Shown piece by piece: positions 62,601 to 64,000 of a stretch of 64,000 bases of DNA; position 1 is the first letter of the stretch; each line of letters begins with the position of its first letter. The translations under genes and the position numbers were made by a program. This DNA comes from Rhynchonema sp. JSB1_4 (taxonomy: Eukaryota; Nematoda; Chromadorea; Monhysterida; Xyalidae), in NCBI GenBank assembly GCA_030248065.1, contig JASAMV010008599.1, positions 1 to 64,000 of the forward strand. The letters are read 5' to 3'. The notes beneath the pieces were generated by a model, which worked only from the letters and a program-made list of their open reading frames with translations, had not been told where the DNA came from and did no database searches.

Positions 62601-63197
62601 TATCTATCGTCAACAAATTCTGGGAACAATCTATCTATCGTCAACACATTTCGACCCCAAAATGGGTATTTTTGCCTCAAAATGGCTCAAAATCGGTATT
62701 TTTTGTCCCAAATAGGCAAAAAATCGCGCGCTACGCGCGGATTTAGTACATCTAAGTACATTTTCATTAATATTTACACATTATTACCTACTTAGTACGC
62801 TATACTATACCTTGATTTTTGGCGACCCCCCCCCCCCCACCATCTATCTATCGTCAACAAGTTTGGGTCGACCCCCCCCCAGATTTCGGACTTGGGTCAT
62901 CTATCTATCGTCAACACATTTCGGGTCCCAATCTATCTATCGTCAACACCCTGACCAAGTACTACACTGCATCGGGGGGGATACCTACTGTACTGGGGGG
63001 CTACGCCCAAACCCCCACCTCCAACACTGGTTCACACGAAAAGAAATGAATAATGAAAAACAAGCAATTATTGAATTCATAACCTTCTCCAGCCATTTGA
63101 ATTTTTTGTACAATTTCTTCACTTCGGCAGCCGAATTTGGATGTTGATCAACAATTGTTTTGTAAGCAAATGCCAAAATCTCCCCTTCGTCCGCCAT
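53661..63197 (-). CDS. NOLC1: Nucleolar phosphoprotein Nopp140 (NOLC1) homologue
   Basis: A nucleolar/Cajal-body chaperone of snoRNPs and of Pol I transcription. The N-terminal exon 63197-63082 ([16 protein letters not shown]...KWLEK) is short and helical, like the Nopp140 LisH-type start. Exon 58640-58562 carries [18 protein letters not shown]. About eleven exons from 58155 to 54170 each encode one module: a Lys/Ala/Pro-rich basic part and an acidic serine block such as [14 protein letters not shown], consistent with CK2 phosphorylation. The C-terminal SRP40 domain spans 53962-53881 ([20 protein letters not shown]) and 53825-53661 ([34 protein letters not shown]), stop TGA. The 4.4-kb intron 2 holds nested MITEs, and one module intron holds another nest. 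Confidence 0.93.
57138..57881. mobile_element. hAT-like MITE, CAGTGTAGTTC family, hosting another
   Basis: CAGTGTAGTTCTAAGG and GAACTACAGTACACTG ends; exact duplication GATCGGAC at 57130-57137 and 57882-57889. Inserted in a Nopp140 intron. Contains 57442-57831. Confidence 0.9.
57442..57831. mobile_element. TGTCGGG-repeat MITE with TAGGGTTAGAG ends
   Basis: TAGGGTTAGAG at the left and CTCTAACCCTA at the right, exact duplication GTAGGGAG at 57434-57441 and 57832-57839. The body is made of ACCCGACACCCGACA repeats near both ends. Second copy at 60795-61319. Confidence 0.9.
58692..58989. mobile_element. CAGTGGTGTAGC MITE, right end trimmed
   Basis: CAGTGGTGTAGCTAGC at the left; the right end stops at AGCTACACGTG. 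Flanks ATTGGAGG/ATTAGAGG match at 7 of 8. GCGGCAACCTACC repeats and a variant palindrome (CGCGCGCAGCACGCG) near 58845. Confidence 0.75.
59589..59941. mobile_element. hAT-like MITE, CAGTGTAGTTC family
   Basis: CAGTGTAGTTCATGG and CAGGAACCACATAG ends; flanks TCTGTGCA/CCTGTGCA match at 7 of 8. It interrupts a CCGTAAAAACC-family host (about 59400-59990). Confidence 0.82.
60063..61410. mobile_element. hAT-like MITE, CAGTGTTGGAGG family, with internal duplication
   Basis: CAGTGTTGGAGGTGGG and ACCTCCAACACTG ends; exact duplication CTTAGGGG at 60055-60062 and 61411-61418. About 350 bp are repeated in direct orientation (about 60080-60430 and 60440-60790), each with a GC palindrome. Contains 60795-61319. 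Confidence 0.9.
60795..61319. mobile_element. TGTCGGG-repeat MITE, second copy
   Basis: TAGGGTTAGAG and CTCTAACCCTA ends; exact duplication CCCAGGCC at 60787-60794 and 61320-61327. TGTCGGGTGTCGG repeats at both ends. Confidence 0.92.
62026..62459. mobile_element. CCGTAAAAACC MITE, complete, TA duplication
   Basis: CCGTAAAAACCTAAATAG and TATTTAGGTTTTTACGG ends with TA on both sides. Its centre (TGCACCACTATCAAGCC and neighbours) is the host sequence seen split near 13020, 34560, 36040 and 59950. Confidence 0.88.
62495..62969. mobile_element. hAT-like MITE with ATCTATCTATCGTCAACA repeats, uninterrupted copy
   Basis: CAGGGTAGTACTTGG and CCAAGTACTACACTG ends; exact duplication CATCGGGG at 62487-62494 and 62970-62977. 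Near-identical to 14431-15326 minus that copy's insert. Confidence 0.93.
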
Positions 63198-63633
63198 GAC
63201 GCAATGAAATCGACAAAATTCGGCGAAACGGCGACAGTGAAAAAGCGACGCGCAAAAGTGCACTGCACGCAAATCGAGAGACAAGAGTCAACCGACCAAA
63301 AAATTCAGATTTTCTTTTCCTTTTACTTGATGAGGATGAGAGAATCAGAAAAGAACCTGGATGGAAAGAACCGAAACCGAAAAAGTACAACTGAACGCAC
63401 ACCACACGCACACACAATACTGTATGTATAATTAATAACTAATACTTGATGTTATTATACAACCTTGTCAGACCTAGACCATGCAGCAAAACGGTCCATG
63501 CTGTACAAAATCATAAACTTGCGATAAAGACATCAAGAAGGGATGACAGGTGGATTGACTAACATGCCCAAATGGTATAGAAAATGTAATATCTCATGAT
63601 GATCCGGCACAACTCAGAGGTCCAGTAAGACTC
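63198..63633. other. Region between Nopp140 and the PAN-domain gene
   Basis: The Nopp140 promoter and 5' UTR should lie here, next to the 3' end of the PAN-domain gene. No other exon was seen. Confidence 0.45.
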
Positions 63634-63969
63634 TCAAAATTCCCTTTCGTAATATTGACATCCAGCATCAGCTATCCAAGTGGCTTGTGCACTGATCACA
63701 GCATCACTTGCAAACGCCAGCAATTCACATTGATTCGTGTTTCGCCAATAATTAAAGCCAAGACATCCCTCCGTTTGAACACATTTCGCCGAACAACTTC
63801 GTTCGTCCAAATTCGCCGTGAAATAGTCGATTATTGATTCGGCCGGTAGTCCACTCGGAGCCAGTCTATCGCCCGTGCGTGTCAGTTTGTATCGCTGGTA
63901 TGGCCCGCCTGAAGTCTGACTTTCTGCTGTAATCACAAGCCAAGCTCTAGAAGCAGGTCGTAAAACCAA
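63634..63969 (-). CDS. C-terminal PAN/Apple-like domain, gene truncated by window edge
   Basis: The last exon of a gene that continues beyond 64000. It encodes AESIIDYFTANLDERSCSAK, then CVQTEGCLGFNYW and NQCELLAFASDA, ending CQYYEREF-stop. Cys spacing with C-x-x-x-C and C-x-G-F-x-Y fits a PAN/Apple fold, usually extracellular protein- or glycan-binding. An in-frame stop lies just upstream, so the exon must start at an acceptor such as ATTACAG near 63928. The full protein is unknown. Confidence 0.65.
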   Translation of the reverse strand: MVLRPASRAWLVITAESQTSGGPYQRYKLTRTGDRLAPSGLPAESIIDYFTANLDERSCSAKCVQTEGCLGFNYWRNTNQCELLAFASDAVISAQATWIADAGCQYYEREF

Positions 63970-64000
63970 CGTTTCTCAATCAAACACGGTTTGGCGACGG

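Larger units (their letters stand above)
61673..63029. mobile_element. hAT-like MITE, CAGTGTTGGAGG family, hosting two others
   Basis: CAGTGTTGGAGGTACTC and ACCTCCAACACTG ends; exact duplication GTTCACAC at 61665-61672 and 63030-63037. Contains 62026-62459 and 62495-62969. Its right end is 53 bp from the first Nopp140 exon. Confidence 0.9.

Overview
This is eukaryotic, animal nuclear DNA. Genes are split by many short GT-AG introns (about 50-100 bp), interrupted by long introns filled with repeats. The protein set is metazoan: CPEB, Tudor, GSK3-like kinase, ZFR, MPC2, NHP2, Nopp140. The compact introns, divergent protein sequences and a few TTAGGC-type hexamers fit a nematode or another small invertebrate, but the species cannot be named from the sequence; nematode is a low-confidence inference. 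Exon ends were read by eye from splice consensus and may be off by a few bases. || Layout. 1-1300: degenerate tandem repeat with one hAT-like MITE, then low-complexity DNA. 1317-4686 (-): CPEB2-4/Orb2-type translational regulator. 5472-12469 (-): a multi-Tudor gene whose last exons splice in frame into two CCHC zinc knuckles and GFG-rich sequence like the N-terminus of Vasa/GLH. 12.5-18.1 kb: nested non-autonomous DNA transposons. 18112-22161 (+): divergent GSK3-like kinase. 23582-36936 (-): ZFR, with three zinc fingers and a DZF domain. 36.9-40.4 kb: no recognised gene. 40460-47079 (+): a large repetitive protein I do not recognise, with 27 copies of a Y-x-x-Y-L-x-x-L-P-x-F motif, a LEA-like tail and a C-terminal CaaX box. 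47890-49013 (-): MPC2. 49280-52590 (-): NHP2. 52996-53078 (+): tRNA-Leu(TAA). 53661-63197 (-): Nopp140. 63634-63969 (-): 3' end of a PAN/Apple-domain gene running off the window. || Repeats. The introns and gaps hold at least 22 short elements whose ends read CAGTG/CACTG, CAGGG, TAGGG or TATAC. Most are flanked by exact 8-bp target duplications, the signature of the hAT superfamily. They are nested up to four deep, and one 8-bp site was used twice. Families with different ends share a GC palindrome (GCGCGC-NNN-GCGCGC) in an A/T-rich centre. Other MITE families have TA or TAA duplications. || Function. CPEB and the Tudor/zinc-knuckle protein are both candidate germline RNA regulators. NHP2 and Nopp140, adjacent on the same strand, both act in H/ACA snoRNP biogenesis. 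The most novel items are the CaaX repeat protein, the Tudor/zinc-knuckle fusion and the palindrome-sharing MITE population.
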